DNA from: Peptostreptococcaceae bacterium
GTDB taxonomy: Bacteria; Bacillota; Clostridia; Peptostreptococcales; Filifactoraceae
NCBI GenBank assembly: GCA_030532705.1
Contig: JAUNKR010000009.1
Span: forward strand, 1 to 55,969
DNA: 55,969 bases
Direction: 5' to 3'
The position numbers and the translations under genes were made by a program. The first letter of the stretch is position 1. Each line of letters starts with the position of its first letter. The notes beneath the pieces were generated by a model. The model was given only the letters and a program-made list of their open reading frames with translations, did no database searches and was not told where the DNA came from. Shown here piece after piece: positions 9,148 through 17,286 of this stretch.

Positions 9148-10311
9148 CTATTCGTATTCCACAAAGGAGATACTGCCGTCAAGTCCGCTCTCCACGATCA
9201 TAAACTTGCGCTCTTTGCCATCCTCATCCACATAGGAAAATCCGTTGTTCGGGATCGTTCCGAAGAAAGATACGCCGGCGATAAACGGACGATTGGCATC
9301 CAGCACTTCCATTTCATACGCGACTTTTTCCTTGAAGGTGAAGTTGCCGTCTTTGTCGATATTGCCGTCCTCAAGATCCAAGAGTTTGAATTCGTTCAGA
9401 TGTTCCGAAGTATAGAATGTGATCCGCTCCGCACGATCAGGATCTTCCGTACCGAAGGAGTCGTAGTCCGCCAGATAATCGAGCTCTTCCTGAGAGGAGG
9501 GACGGATCTCGATCAAAGCATGCGGTCCGAGCTTGTGGTCCGAAAATGGAATGTAGTCGATCGCTACGATCTGATCGACGATCTTTTCCACCTCCGTATT
9601 GAATTGCTCCTGATCCAATTCGGTCGCATCTTCTATCGTAAAATCGCCTGTTGAGCTGTGGTAGTAGCCGACCTCTTTTCCGGACTCATCTTTGTCCTGT
9701 GCGAAATAAAGATCAAGCGGCTCCAGCGAGATATCTTTCTTAGGCAGAGCGAATAATGCGGTGATCGAATGTTCGAAGCCTCCGTCATTTTGGTTGGCAA
9801 ATTTATTATCCCCGATATAATAATAGCGATCTCTCGGATTTCCTGCCAAGACGAGCTGTGGATGATCTTCCTCCAGCGTGAACAGGGCATGGATCCCGCC
9901 GCTTTCATTACTGCCGTCCTCATTGTTCACATCACCGATCACAAGTTCAGGCACTTTATCGCCATTGATGTCCAAAAGGGCATATCCGACATGGTCGAGG
10001 ATCTTCTCGCTTTCCATCGTGAGCATCATTTCCCAGATCGCCGCTTTACTGTCATCGATGTCGTCGGTCTCAAACTCGCTGTTGTATTCATAATTCACAA
10101 TAAAGTGGTAATACTTGTCCAACAAAACGGCATAGGATCTTGGCATCATCTCCACCGAAAGATCTGAAGCGTCATCGTCCTTTTTATCTTGTTGGGAATT
10201 GCTCTTGTCGGAAGCATCCGGATTTTGATCTTTTGAGTCGCCGGCATTGCATCCGCTTAGCATGATCGCAAATACCAATAAAAGCAATAAAAGTATTTTT
10301 ATTTTTTTCAT
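9148..10311 (-). CDS. Lipoprotein of unknown function
   Basis: 387 residues from the ATG at 10311, which has GGAGGAG six bases upstream; the frame extends further but that part has no function evident. MKKIKILLLLLLVFAIMLSG is a lipoprotein signal with lipobox LSGC, lipid-modified cysteine at 21. A low-complexity linker rich in D, S, K and Q (about 22-55) follows. The body contains ALLDINGDKVPELVIGDVN, an acidic DxNxD-type element also seen in repeat proteins and calcium-binding loops. Expected to sit on the outer face of the cell membrane. No catalytic motif recognised. It appears monocistronic, ending at the shared bidirectional terminator. Confidence 0.75.
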   Translation of the reverse strand: MKKIKILLLLLLVFAIMLSGCNAGDSKDQNPDASDKSNSQQDKKDDDASDLSVEMMPRSYAVLLDKYYHFIVNYEYNSEFETDDIDDSKAAIWEMMLTMESEKILDHVGYALLDINGDKVPELVIGDVNNEDGSNESGGIHALFTLEEDHPQLVLAGNPRDRYYYIGDNKFANQNDGGFEHSITALFALPKKDISLEPLDLYFAQDKDESGKEVGYYHSSTGDFTIEDATELDQEQFNTEVEKIVDQIVAIDYIPFSDHKLGPHALIEIRPSSQEELDYLADYDSFGTEDPDRAERITFYTSEHLNEFKLLDLEDGNIDKDGNFTFKEKVAYEMEVLDANRPFIAGVSFFGTIPNNGFSYVDEDGKERKFMIVESGLDGSISFVEYE

Positions 10312-10863
10312 AAATAACTCCTCCAGTATGTTAATGCTGTAAATCGTTTGACCGGCAAGACGCAACGATTCGAAAGCGGATGTCCCTTTGCCGAAGAGGA
10401 ACATCCCGACGAATTTTGTATAATACAATTATACCCATTCCACCTTATCAAATACCTGTTTATCAAAACGTGATTCATACGATCGAAATCAGGCTTGGCT
10501 TTATAGGGATATTTTGGAGAGGAGATGGCGTTATCGGTCTTGTAGTGTATGAAAGAAGAAAAATAACGCAACCTATAAAAAATCGCATTTTGCTGTGTCA
10601 TCGGGATAATTGGAGAGGCGATGGATCGATCCAAGAACGGATAAAAATAAGAAAAAAGATCGAGCGGGCGAACGCGATGAGATCATGCTTTGTGCCATGA
10701 AAATATTTTTGCACTTATTTTAGAAATAATTTTTTGTTTTTTAACGAAGGGGTAAAGGCAAAAGCTTTTGGAGTAGACGGCTCGAGATGGTTTGTTTCAT
10801 AAAACTCTTAGTCAAGCAGACGGAGAACGGAGGGGCTTTGAGGAGGAAATCGCCTGAAAAGAA
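10312..10863. other. Intergenic region before the cobalt transporter leader
   Basis: No gene recognised; short open frames here have no ribosome-binding site and odd composition. On the minus strand a TATAAT (10433-10428) with no good -35 may serve the lipoprotein gene. Confidence 0.4.
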
Positions 10864-10892
10864 TTGATTTTGCGGGCAGGAGCGGGTATAAT
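10864..10892 (+). promoter_or_regulatory. Sigma-A promoter for the riboswitch-controlled cobalt transporter operon
   Basis: TTGATT (10864-10869), a 17-base spacer and a perfect TATAAT (10887-10892). Transcription would begin near 10899, about 285 bases before the cbiM start codon, leaving room for the cobalamin riboswitch and its terminator. Confidence 0.75.
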
Positions 10893-10934
10893 GGAGTTGT
10901 GGAAAAAGTTCGTAGTAATTCGAAACGTCCCTTT

Positions 10935-11095
10935 AATGAATAAAAACGATCCTGTCGATGGAAGTCGGGTGTAAATCCCGCACAGTTCCTGCTACCGTGA
11001 TGGAAGAGCGACAAAGCATATGCCACTGAGTTGATCGGGAAGGCGCTTTGTTTGCGTTGAGGCCTGAGTCGGAATACTTCGCCCGGATCGTCAAT
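10935..11095 (+). promoter_or_regulatory. Cobalamin (adenosylcobalamin) riboswitch
   Basis: The core reads GTCGGGTGTAAATCCCGC, ACAGTTCCTGCTACCGTGAT, GCCACTG and GGCCTGAGTCGGAATACTTC. These are the conserved blocks of the cobalamin riboswitch, including a B12-box-like end. It lies between a strong promoter and an intrinsic terminator just upstream of the cobalt transporter. The expected behaviour is that bound cobalamin favours the terminator and switches off cobalt uptake. Ends are approximate. Confidence 0.93.
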
Positions 11096-11126
11096 GATTT
11101 CTTTACGGAGAATAGAGGAATGTTGT

Positions 11127-11149
11127 AGGCCCTCTTGGGTCTTTTTTTA
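11127..11149 (+). terminator. Riboswitch expression-platform terminator
   Basis: AGGCCC (11127-11132), loop TCTT, GGGTCT (11137-11142), then seven T. It lies 34 bases before the cbiM start codon, so it acts as the attenuator of the cobalamin riboswitch. TAGAGGAA just upstream could pair with CCCTCTT as an alternative fold, but this was not modelled. Confidence 0.82.
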
Positions 11150-11183
11150 TTACGAACATCGATCAAAGAAAGGACGGTTTGAT

Positions 11184-12287
11184 ATGAGAGAATTACTAAA
11201 ACAATCGAAAAAGCATGAATTTGTGTTCAGGCTGAGCGCAACGGCGGCTGTAATGGCGGTCGTATCCGGACTATGGCAACCATCGCAGGCGATGCATATC
11301 GCAGAAGGTTTCTTGCCGACCATGTGGGCCGGACTATGGTACATAATTGCATTGCCATTTGTTGTGATGGGATTCAAAAAATTGCAGAAGGTGACACAGG
11401 ATCATCCGAAAGCAAAGATCCTGCTCGCGATGGCAGGAGCATTTACATTTATTTTGTCCGCACTCAAGATCCCTTCGTTGACAGGTAGCTGTTCACATCC
11501 GACAGGGATCGCATTGGGAGCGATCTTGTTTGGACCGGGACCGATGGCGATCATCGGACTGATCGTACTGTTGTTCCAAGCGATCCTACTTGCACACGGC
11601 GGTATCACCACTTTGGGAGCGAACCTGTTTTCGATGGCGATCGTAGGCGCATGGGTCGCATATCTTTGCTTTAAGGCATTACGAAAAGCAGGCGTTTCTC
11701 CCGCGATCGCCGTATTTTTTGCGGCATTTTTGGGAGACCTGCTCACCTATGTCGTGACGGCAACTCAGCTTGCGGTCGCTTTCCCGGGCGCAGAAGGCGG
11801 GATCATGGAATCATTGGTCAAATTCTTCGGGATCTTTGCAGTGACTCAGGTACCGATCGCGATCTCCGAAGGGGTACTATCCGTCATTATCTTCCAAGTG
11901 ATCGCCTCTTACAGCACAGAGCAAGTGGTCGAGCTGGAAAGTGCATTGGGCTATGGTACGGCGAATGATCTGAAGAAAAGCTACACCCAAGGAACACAGG
12001 GACTTTTCAAAAAGATCGTTATGCTCGTACTTGTGACGGCAGTTCTTTTCGTTGCACCGCTATATATTGTGAAAGAGGCGGAGTTTGGCGGAGCGGATGG
12101 CGAAGCGGAAGTCGTGATCGAGGAGATCGCACCGGACTATGAGCCGATCTTTGAACCTTTGATCGAGCCGGCAAGCGGAGAGATCGAATCGATGCTGTTT
12201 GCACTTCAAGCAGCGATCGGAGCAGGGATCATCGGCTTTGGACTTGGAAAGATCACAAGAAACAAATCAGGTCATGATCATCTGTAA
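11184..12287 (+). CDS. cbiM: Cobalt ECF transporter substrate-specific protein CbiM fused to CbiN
   Basis: 367 residues from the ATG at 11184 (AAAGGA upstream). A signal-like N-terminus ends with WQPSQA, and the mature protein would begin MHIAEGFLP, the conserved Met-His that forms the metal site in CbiM. Later blocks LTGSCSHPTG, GPGPMAIIGLIVLLFQAILLAHGGITTLGAN and YVVTATQLA are typical CbiM. From about residue 275 a second part has KIVMLVLVTAVLFVAPLYI, an extracellular acidic loop and a final membrane segment with IGFGLG, which is the CbiN layout. So the S and N components are one chain. It imports Co2+ together with CbiQ and CbiO downstream, under riboswitch control. Confidence 0.93.
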   Translation: MRELLKQSKKHEFVFRLSATAAVMAVVSGLWQPSQAMHIAEGFLPTMWAGLWYIIALPFVVMGFKKLQKVTQDHPKAKILLAMAGAFTFILSALKIPSLTGSCSHPTGIALGAILFGPGPMAIIGLIVLLFQAILLAHGGITTLGANLFSMAIVGAWVAYLCFKALRKAGVSPAIAVFFAAFLGDLLTYVVTATQLAVAFPGAEGGIMESLVKFFGIFAVTQVPIAISEGVLSVIIFQVIASYSTEQVVELESALGYGTANDLKKSYTQGTQGLFKKIVMLVLVTAVLFVAPLYIVKEAEFGGADGEAEVVIEEIAPDYEPIFEPLIEPASGEIESMLFALQAAIGAGIIGFGLGKITRNKSGHDHL

Positions 12288-12341
12288 TAGATCTTAAAGA
12301 GGCGAAATTTTCGCCCGAATCATATCCATAGGTTAAATGAG

Positions 12342-12375
12342 CGGGAGATGCGGCTGGATCGCATCTCCGCTTTTC
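12342..12375 (+). terminator. Stem-loop between cbiM and cbiQ, attenuator-like
   Basis: GGAGATGCG (12344-12352) pairs perfectly with CGCATCTCC (12360-12368), followed by GCTTTTCT. It sits just before the cbiQ ribosome-binding site. It may lower read-through or stabilise the cbiM mRNA end; the T run is short. Confidence 0.5.
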
Positions 12376-12388
12376 TATAAGGAGAATT

Positions 12389-13165
12389 ATGCTGGGTACC
12401 GATAAATATGCATATCGTTCAAAAATCAAAAATGTCGATCCGGTGGACAAGCTTCTGATCACGCTGCCGGTTCTTTTGCTATGCATTTTTTTGAATCATT
12501 GGGCGGTCAGTCTGGCAACGCTGATCGGGATGATCATCCTCAATCAGTTTTTTGGGAAAAATACTTTGTCTGAGATCGGTCATATGCTCTCGATCCCGAT
12601 GGGCTTTATCCTGATCGGAACGCTCACCGTCATCGTAGGGACCTATGATCCGAAAGAATCGCTGCTGATCGGATCTCGAATCGGTCAAAGCCATTTCGGC
12701 ATCACATTACAGAGCCTGATGCGAGGTTTTGAGATCATCGCCAAAAGTATGGGCGTGATGTCGGCGGTATATTTTTTCGTGATGAATACGACGATCTCGG
12801 ATCTGAGCATCGCGATGCAGAGATTGCGTGTGCCAAGACTTTTTACCGAGCTGATGGAGCTGATCTATCGATTTATCTTTGTACTGATGGAGAGTGCATC
12901 CAAGATCAAGACGGCGCAGAATTCCCGATTGGGTTACAAGGATTTTCGCACTTCGTATCATTCGACAGGAACGCTTGCCGCCAGAGTATTCGTCGATGCG
13001 ATGCGCCGCAGCGATAAGATCTATAATGCGCTGGACAGCAGGGGGTATCAGGGACAGATCCTAACACCGGATATTCGTTATGAAAAACATTCGGCGATGC
13101 TGGTTTCCGGGGCGATCATGGTAGCGGTACAGATCCTTATTTTTGTTTTGTTGAGGTCGTTATGA
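12389..13165 (+). CDS. cbiQ: Cobalt ECF transporter transmembrane protein CbiQ
   Basis: 258 residues; AAGGAGAATT precedes the ATG. Starts with a short soluble segment containing VDPVDKLLITLPVLLLC, the usual opening of CbiQ (T component). Membrane segments are at about 27-60, 70-90 and 110-135 and at the C-terminus. The coupling region contains ARVFVDAMRRSDKIYNALDSRGYQG, a clear form of the conserved CbiQ motif (A-R-G-like cytoplasmic helices that touch the ATPase). Works as the membrane coupling subunit of the cobalt transporter and overlaps cbiO by four bases, implying coupled translation. Confidence 0.92.
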   Translation: MLGTDKYAYRSKIKNVDPVDKLLITLPVLLLCIFLNHWAVSLATLIGMIILNQFFGKNTLSEIGHMLSIPMGFILIGTLTVIVGTYDPKESLLIGSRIGQSHFGITLQSLMRGFEIIAKSMGVMSAVYFFVMNTTISDLSIAMQRLRVPRLFTELMELIYRFIFVLMESASKIKTAQNSRLGYKDFRTSYHSTGTLAARVFVDAMRRSDKIYNALDSRGYQGQILTPDIRYEKHSAMLVSGAIMVAVQILIFVLLRSL

Positions 13166-14004
13166 ATAATATTGTAGAGATCAAAGATCTTTGTTTTGGC
13201 TATGGCCAAGAAGGATTGACATTAAAAAATTTGAATATGAACATTCCGAGGGGAAAGATCACAACGATCCTGGGATGTAATGGCGCGGGAAAATCGACCC
13301 TTTTTCTCAATCTCAACGGAGTGCTCAAACCGAGCTCAGGGGAGATCATCATCGATGGCAAACGACTTGAATACAGCAAAAATGCACTACTGGAGATGCG
13401 CAAGAATGTCGGGATCGTCTTTCAGGATCCCGATGATCAGCTTTTCTCGGCGGATGTCTATCGGGATGTCTGCTTTGGGCCGCTGAATCTGGGATTGCCG
13501 ATGGAAGAGGTCAAAAGAAGGGCGGAGCATGCGATGGAGCGCACCGGCGTTTTACATCTTCGGGAAAGACCGACCCATGCGCTCAGCTACGGGCAGAAAA
13601 AACGCGTGGCGATCGCAGGAGTGCTTGCGATGGAGCCTCAGGTCATCATTTTGGATGAACCGACGGCGGGACTTGACCCCAAAGGGGTCGCAGAGATCAT
13701 GGATCTTTTGGATGATCTGAGATCGGACAAAGGGATCTCCATCATTTTGGCGACCCATGATATCGACATCGTACCGATCTACGCGGATCATGTCTATGTG
13801 ATGCGCCATGGCGAGGTGACCGGACAGGGGACACCGAAAGAGATCTTCAGCAATGAGCAATTGATCCGTGAGAATGACCTTCGTATGCCGATCCTTGCGG
13901 AACTGGTCAATCTGCTCGCAGAGGACGGGATCTCGATCGATCGGGATGCGCTGACGATGGACAAAGTGCGCTCGGAGCTCAATCGGCTGATCAAGAGAGC
14001 ATAG
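13162..14004 (+). CDS. cbiO: Cobalt ECF transporter ATP-binding protein CbiO
   Basis: 280 residues, start codon overlapping the cbiQ stop (ATGA-type overlap). ABC ATPase motifs in order: Walker A GCNGAGKST, Q-loop VFQDPDDQLFSADVYRDV, signature LSYGQKKRVAIAG, Walker B VIILDEPTAGLDP and switch ATHDID. The QDPDDQ Q-loop is characteristic of ECF-type ATPases for cobalt and nickel. A C-terminal extension of about 50 residues follows. Energises cobalt import with CbiM/N and CbiQ. Last gene of the riboswitch-controlled transport operon. Confidence 0.95.
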   Translation: MNNIVEIKDLCFGYGQEGLTLKNLNMNIPRGKITTILGCNGAGKSTLFLNLNGVLKPSSGEIIIDGKRLEYSKNALLEMRKNVGIVFQDPDDQLFSADVYRDVCFGPLNLGLPMEEVKRRAEHAMERTGVLHLRERPTHALSYGQKKRVAIAGVLAMEPQVIILDEPTAGLDPKGVAEIMDLLDDLRSDKGISIILATHDIDIVPIYADHVYVMRHGEVTGQGTPKEIFSNEQLIRENDLRMPILAELVNLLAEDGISIDRDALTMDKVRSELNRLIKRA

Positions 14005-14201
14005 AAAAAGTCGCTCGCAAGTTTATGCGAGATAAAAGAAGATCCCGACCTGATCCTGCCGGATCTGCTCGCCGGTTTTATAGAACAAGGAAGATATGGG
14101 CTTAGGGCTTCTTCAAATTCAGATAGACACGATCCGAGGGGATCGACACGAGCTTACGCGGAGAAATCGCAAAATCTTTCGTCCGATCGAGCATAAAAAT
14201 T
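14005..14201. other. Intergenic region between cobalt transporter and corrin genes
   Basis: CTCGCA (near 14014) and TGCGAG form a small hairpin just after the cbiO stop, without a T run. GATCCTGCCGGATC is a further short palindrome. No gene and no second cobalamin riboswitch recognised. Confidence 0.4.
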
Positions 14202-14230
14202 TTTACAAAAGCACGATAGAATGATAAAAT
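14202..14230 (+). promoter_or_regulatory. Sigma-A promoter of the corrin biosynthesis genes
   Basis: TTTACA (14202-14207), a 17-base spacer and TAAAAT (14225-14230), 75 bases before cbiD. It suggests the biosynthetic genes are transcribed separately from the riboswitch-controlled transporter. I see no second riboswitch in the short leader. Confidence 0.65.
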
Positions 14231-14304
14231 AGAAGGTGGTAAAAAGATCTGTTCTTATTTGATATAAAAAACGGATCTTCAAAGATTGAAACATAAGGTG
14301 AACT

Positions 14305-15780
14305 ATGCAACAAGATGAAATGGTGATCGTCCAAGGGCAAAAAAAGCTCAAGCGAGGTTACACGACCGGGACGACCGCCACTGCAGCGGCAAAATATTCT
14401 GCATACCTGATGGCAGAGTCATTGGGCGATGTGAAGATAGAAAAGACATTCAAAGACTTCGCCAAAGAGAAAGAGGGCGAGGTCTTTGAGTATATAGCGG
14501 AAATCATTCCGGTACGCACGGTCAAAGGCATCACCGTACAGGTCGAGATCGACTCTTATCGTCTGGAGGAATACCCTGACGGGAGGATCGGTGCCCATAC
14601 TACGACGGTGAAGGAATCCGGCGATGACCCCGATGTGACGCATGGGGCAAAGATCTCCGCAAGACTGTTTTTTGAGCGCAAGGAAAAACTGTTTACCCAA
14701 GAGAGCACAGTTGAACCGAAGCAAACCTCCGCCGAAGGCATTTCGAAACGATCAAAGATCGATCCTGAAAGCATCGAGCCGATCGAGGAAGAGCCGAGGA
14801 CGGACGACAGAGCGCCGGAAAAATATCTCTATGCGCTGGATCTCAAGGATCTTTCCTTTGAGGCTCTCGAAAAGGATGAGGCAAAGGGATTGGACGGAGA
14901 TTTCGGACTTGTAGCGATCTTTGGCGGCGAAGGCGTCGGCTTTGTCACACAGAAAGGGCTTTCACCGACCAAGGGGCATTCCGCGATCAACCCGACCCCG
15001 CGTCAGATGATCCTCACGGAGCTTGCCGAAGTCTTCCGACAGTCCGAGCAACTTCGCGAACTGATCCGCTATCATGCGCTTTTGGTCGAGATCTCGGTCG
15101 AAGGCGGGGCGGAGATCGCCAAGAAGACTTTCAATGAAAAGCTCGGGATCCTAGGCGGTATCTCCATCCTGGGTACAAGCGGTATCGTGGAGCCGATGAG
15201 CGAAAAAGCTCTGGTCGATACGATCCGCACGGAGCTCGATCAATTCAAGACGCTGGATACAGGGCGTCCTCTGCTGATCTGTCCGGGGAACTACGGGCAG
15301 GCTTTTGCCAGAGAGAGCCTCAAACTCGATCTTGAAAAAAGTGTCAAAATCTCTAATTTTATCGGAGAGGCGCTGGATTATATGGTCGTGCTCGGCATCG
15401 AAGAGGCTTTGCTCGTCGGGCATGCCGGCAAACTGCTCAAACTCGGTGCCAGCGTGATGAATACGCATTCCGCCTATGCGGACGGGCGACAAGAGGTGAT
15501 GGCGAGCCACAGTGCGATCTGCGGTGCGAGCAGACCGACGCTTTTGCAGATCATGGAAGCGATCAGTATCGAAGAGATGCTGGATGCTCTGCTCCAGGAG
15601 GGACAGGAGATCTTTGACGAAACGATGCGATCCATCGGCAAAGCGATGCGAAAAAATATCGATCATCGAACCAAAGGGAAAATACAAATAGAATTTATCG
15701 TGTTTACCAATTCGCATGGCACCGTTTTACAAAGCGACGGAGCCGGCGAGCTGTTATCACGACTTCAGGAGGAAGAATGA
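14305..15780 (+). CDS. cbiD: Cobalt-precorrin-5B C1-methyltransferase CbiD, with a large insertion
   Basis: 491 residues, start preceded by AAGGTGAACT. The N-terminal LKRGYTTGTTATAAAKYSA is the CbiD signature with Thr where most have Cys. KESGDDPDVTHGAKISARL and GGEGVGFVTQKGL, then AINPTPRQMI, ILGGISILGTSGIVEPMSEKA and the C-terminal VGHAGKLLKLG complete the family. Typical CbiD is about 360-380 residues; here residues about 122-200 are an extra charged segment rich in E, K, D and P inserted at the ISARL/GGEGVG junction. The enzyme methylates C1 of cobalt-precorrin-5B using S-adenosylmethionine in the anaerobic pathway. Overlaps cbiL by four bases. Confidence 0.92.
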   Translation: MQQDEMVIVQGQKKLKRGYTTGTTATAAAKYSAYLMAESLGDVKIEKTFKDFAKEKEGEVFEYIAEIIPVRTVKGITVQVEIDSYRLEEYPDGRIGAHTTTVKESGDDPDVTHGAKISARLFFERKEKLFTQESTVEPKQTSAEGISKRSKIDPESIEPIEEEPRTDDRAPEKYLYALDLKDLSFEALEKDEAKGLDGDFGLVAIFGGEGVGFVTQKGLSPTKGHSAINPTPRQMILTELAEVFRQSEQLRELIRYHALLVEISVEGGAEIAKKTFNEKLGILGGISILGTSGIVEPMSEKALVDTIRTELDQFKTLDTGRPLLICPGNYGQAFARESLKLDLEKSVKISNFIGEALDYMVVLGIEEALLVGHAGKLLKLGASVMNTHSAYADGRQEVMASHSAICGASRPTLLQIMEAISIEEMLDALLQEGQEIFDETMRSIGKAMRKNIDHRTKGKIQIEFIVFTNSHGTVLQSDGAGELLSRLQEEE

Positions 15781-16499
15781 AAGGAAAATTGATAGGCGTG
15801 GGCGTTGGACCCGGCGACCCGAAGCTGCTTACGATAAAAGCGATCGAAACGATCAAAAATGCGGACTATGTCGCATACCCGACCTCGGGCGAACAGGCGG
15901 ACGGCTCCAGATCCACGAATCTAGCGCTGAAGATCGTCAGCGAACATATCGAAGGGAAAGCATTGCTTGAATACCTGATGCCGATGTCGAGGGACAAGGA
16001 ATATGTTCAGCGTTGTCACAACGAATGTGCCGAGGATCTTCAAAAATATCTGGATCAGGGCAAGACCGTCGCATTTATCACGCTCGGCGACCCGGCGATC
16101 TACAGCACCTATATGTATATCCATCACAAGATCAAGGCGGCAGGCTATGAGACGCAGCTCGTACCGGGTATCACTTCTTTTTGTGCGGTGGCGGCAAGCT
16201 TGGACGATAGCCTCTGCGAAGGCTCTCAGCCGCTTCTTATCGTGCCGGCAAGCCATGAAACGCTCGATGAAGCGATGGGCTATGTCGGGAACAAGGTGTA
16301 TATGAAATCCGGCAGAGGGATCGTCAAGTTACGTGAGAAATTGAGAGAAAAAGGACTTTTGAAAAATGCGAGGATGGTGGAAAAAGCGACCATGGAGGAC
16401 GAAAAGATCTACCATTCGCTCGACGATATCGACGAGAAGAACAGCTATTTTTCCATCGTTGTCGTAAAAGAAGAAAAGACGGGAGGATACCATGATTAA
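15777..16499 (+). CDS. cbiL: Cobalt-precorrin-2 C20-methyltransferase CbiL
   Basis: 240 residues, translationally coupled to cbiD (ATGA overlap). GVGVGPGDPKLLTIKAIETI is the SAM-binding P-loop of tetrapyrrole methylases, followed by the CbiL/CobI-specific YVAYPTSG. LGDPAIYSTYMYIHHKI and LVPGITSFCAVAASL are also typical. It places the C20 methyl group on cobalt-precorrin-2. Length matches the family (about 230-240). Overlaps cbiF by eight bases. Confidence 0.93.
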   Translation: MKGKLIGVGVGPGDPKLLTIKAIETIKNADYVAYPTSGEQADGSRSTNLALKIVSEHIEGKALLEYLMPMSRDKEYVQRCHNECAEDLQKYLDQGKTVAFITLGDPAIYSTYMYIHHKIKAAGYETQLVPGITSFCAVAASLDDSLCEGSQPLLIVPASHETLDEAMGYVGNKVYMKSGRGIVKLREKLREKGLLKNARMVEKATMEDEKIYHSLDDIDEKNSYFSIVVVKEEKTGGYHD

Positions 16500-17256
16500 T
16501 TTTGTTGGCGCAGGTCCGGGTGCAGCGGATCTGATCACTGTAAGAGGGAAAAAACTGCTGAAAGAGGCAGATATCATCATATATGCCGGTTCGCTGGTCA
16601 ATCCGCAGCTTTTGGAATATGCAAAAAAAGATTGTGAGATCCACAATTCCGCATCCATGACGCTGGAGCAGGTCGTTGAAGTGATGAAAAGAGGCTATCG
16701 ACATAACAAAAAGGTCGTTCGGCTCCACACGGGAGATCCGGCGATCTACGGTGCGATCCGTGAGCAGTTTGACCTGCTTGATGCGGAAGACATTCCATAC
16801 CAAGTGACACCGGGCGTAAGCTCGGCTTTTGGAGCGGCAGCGGCACTTTCGGCGGAATACACTTTGCCCGATGTGACACAGACTGTCATTTTGACGAGGA
16901 TGGAAGGCAGAACACCGGTACCGCCGAAGGAGGAGATCTCTCTTCTTGCAGCGCATCAGGCGACGATGGTCATCTTCCTAAGCACGGGAATGTTGGAAGA
17001 ACTTTCCGAGCGATTGATCAAAGGCGGTTATCCGCCACAGACACCGGCAGCCATCGTGTACAAAGCGACATGGCCGGAGCAGAAGATCGTGCGGACCACC
17101 GTCGAAAATCTGGCGAAGGCGGCGGAGAAAGAGAATATCACCAAGACCGCATTGATCACCGTCGGCGGATTTTTGGGCAACGAATATGAGCGCTCCAAAC
17201 TCTATGCGCCGGAATTTACCCATGAATTCAGAGAGGGAACGGACGCTAAAGAATAA
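16492..17256 (+). CDS. cbiF: Cobalt-precorrin-4 C11-methyltransferase CbiF
   Basis: 254 residues; GGGAGG lies five bases before the ATG, which is inside the end of cbiL. INFVGAGPGAADLITVRG and ADIIIYAGSLVNPQLLEY are diagnostic for CbiF/CobM. HTGDPAIYGAIREQFD and VTPGVSSAFGAAAALSAEY follow. Methylates C11 of cobalt-precorrin-4 with SAM. Length normal. Ends 30 bases before a Fic gene that does not belong to the pathway. Confidence 0.94.
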   Translation: MINFVGAGPGAADLITVRGKKLLKEADIIIYAGSLVNPQLLEYAKKDCEIHNSASMTLEQVVEVMKRGYRHNKKVVRLHTGDPAIYGAIREQFDLLDAEDIPYQVTPGVSSAFGAAAALSAEYTLPDVTQTVILTRMEGRTPVPPKEEISLLAAHQATMVIFLSTGMLEELSERLIKGGYPPQTPAAIVYKATWPEQKIVRTTVENLAKAAEKENITKTALITVGGFLGNEYERSKLYAPEFTHEFREGTDAKE

Positions 17257-17286
17257 ATTGAAGACGGATCGAAAGGAGGAGTGAAG

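Noticed and set aside
10317-10428. Longer N-terminus for the lipoprotein
   Set aside because: The ATG at 10311 has a strong ribosome-binding site and begins a perfect lipoprotein signal; the extension would disrupt export.
17281-17286. GTG start for the Fic gene
   Set aside because: It touches the ribosome-binding site; the ATG at 17287 has correct spacing.
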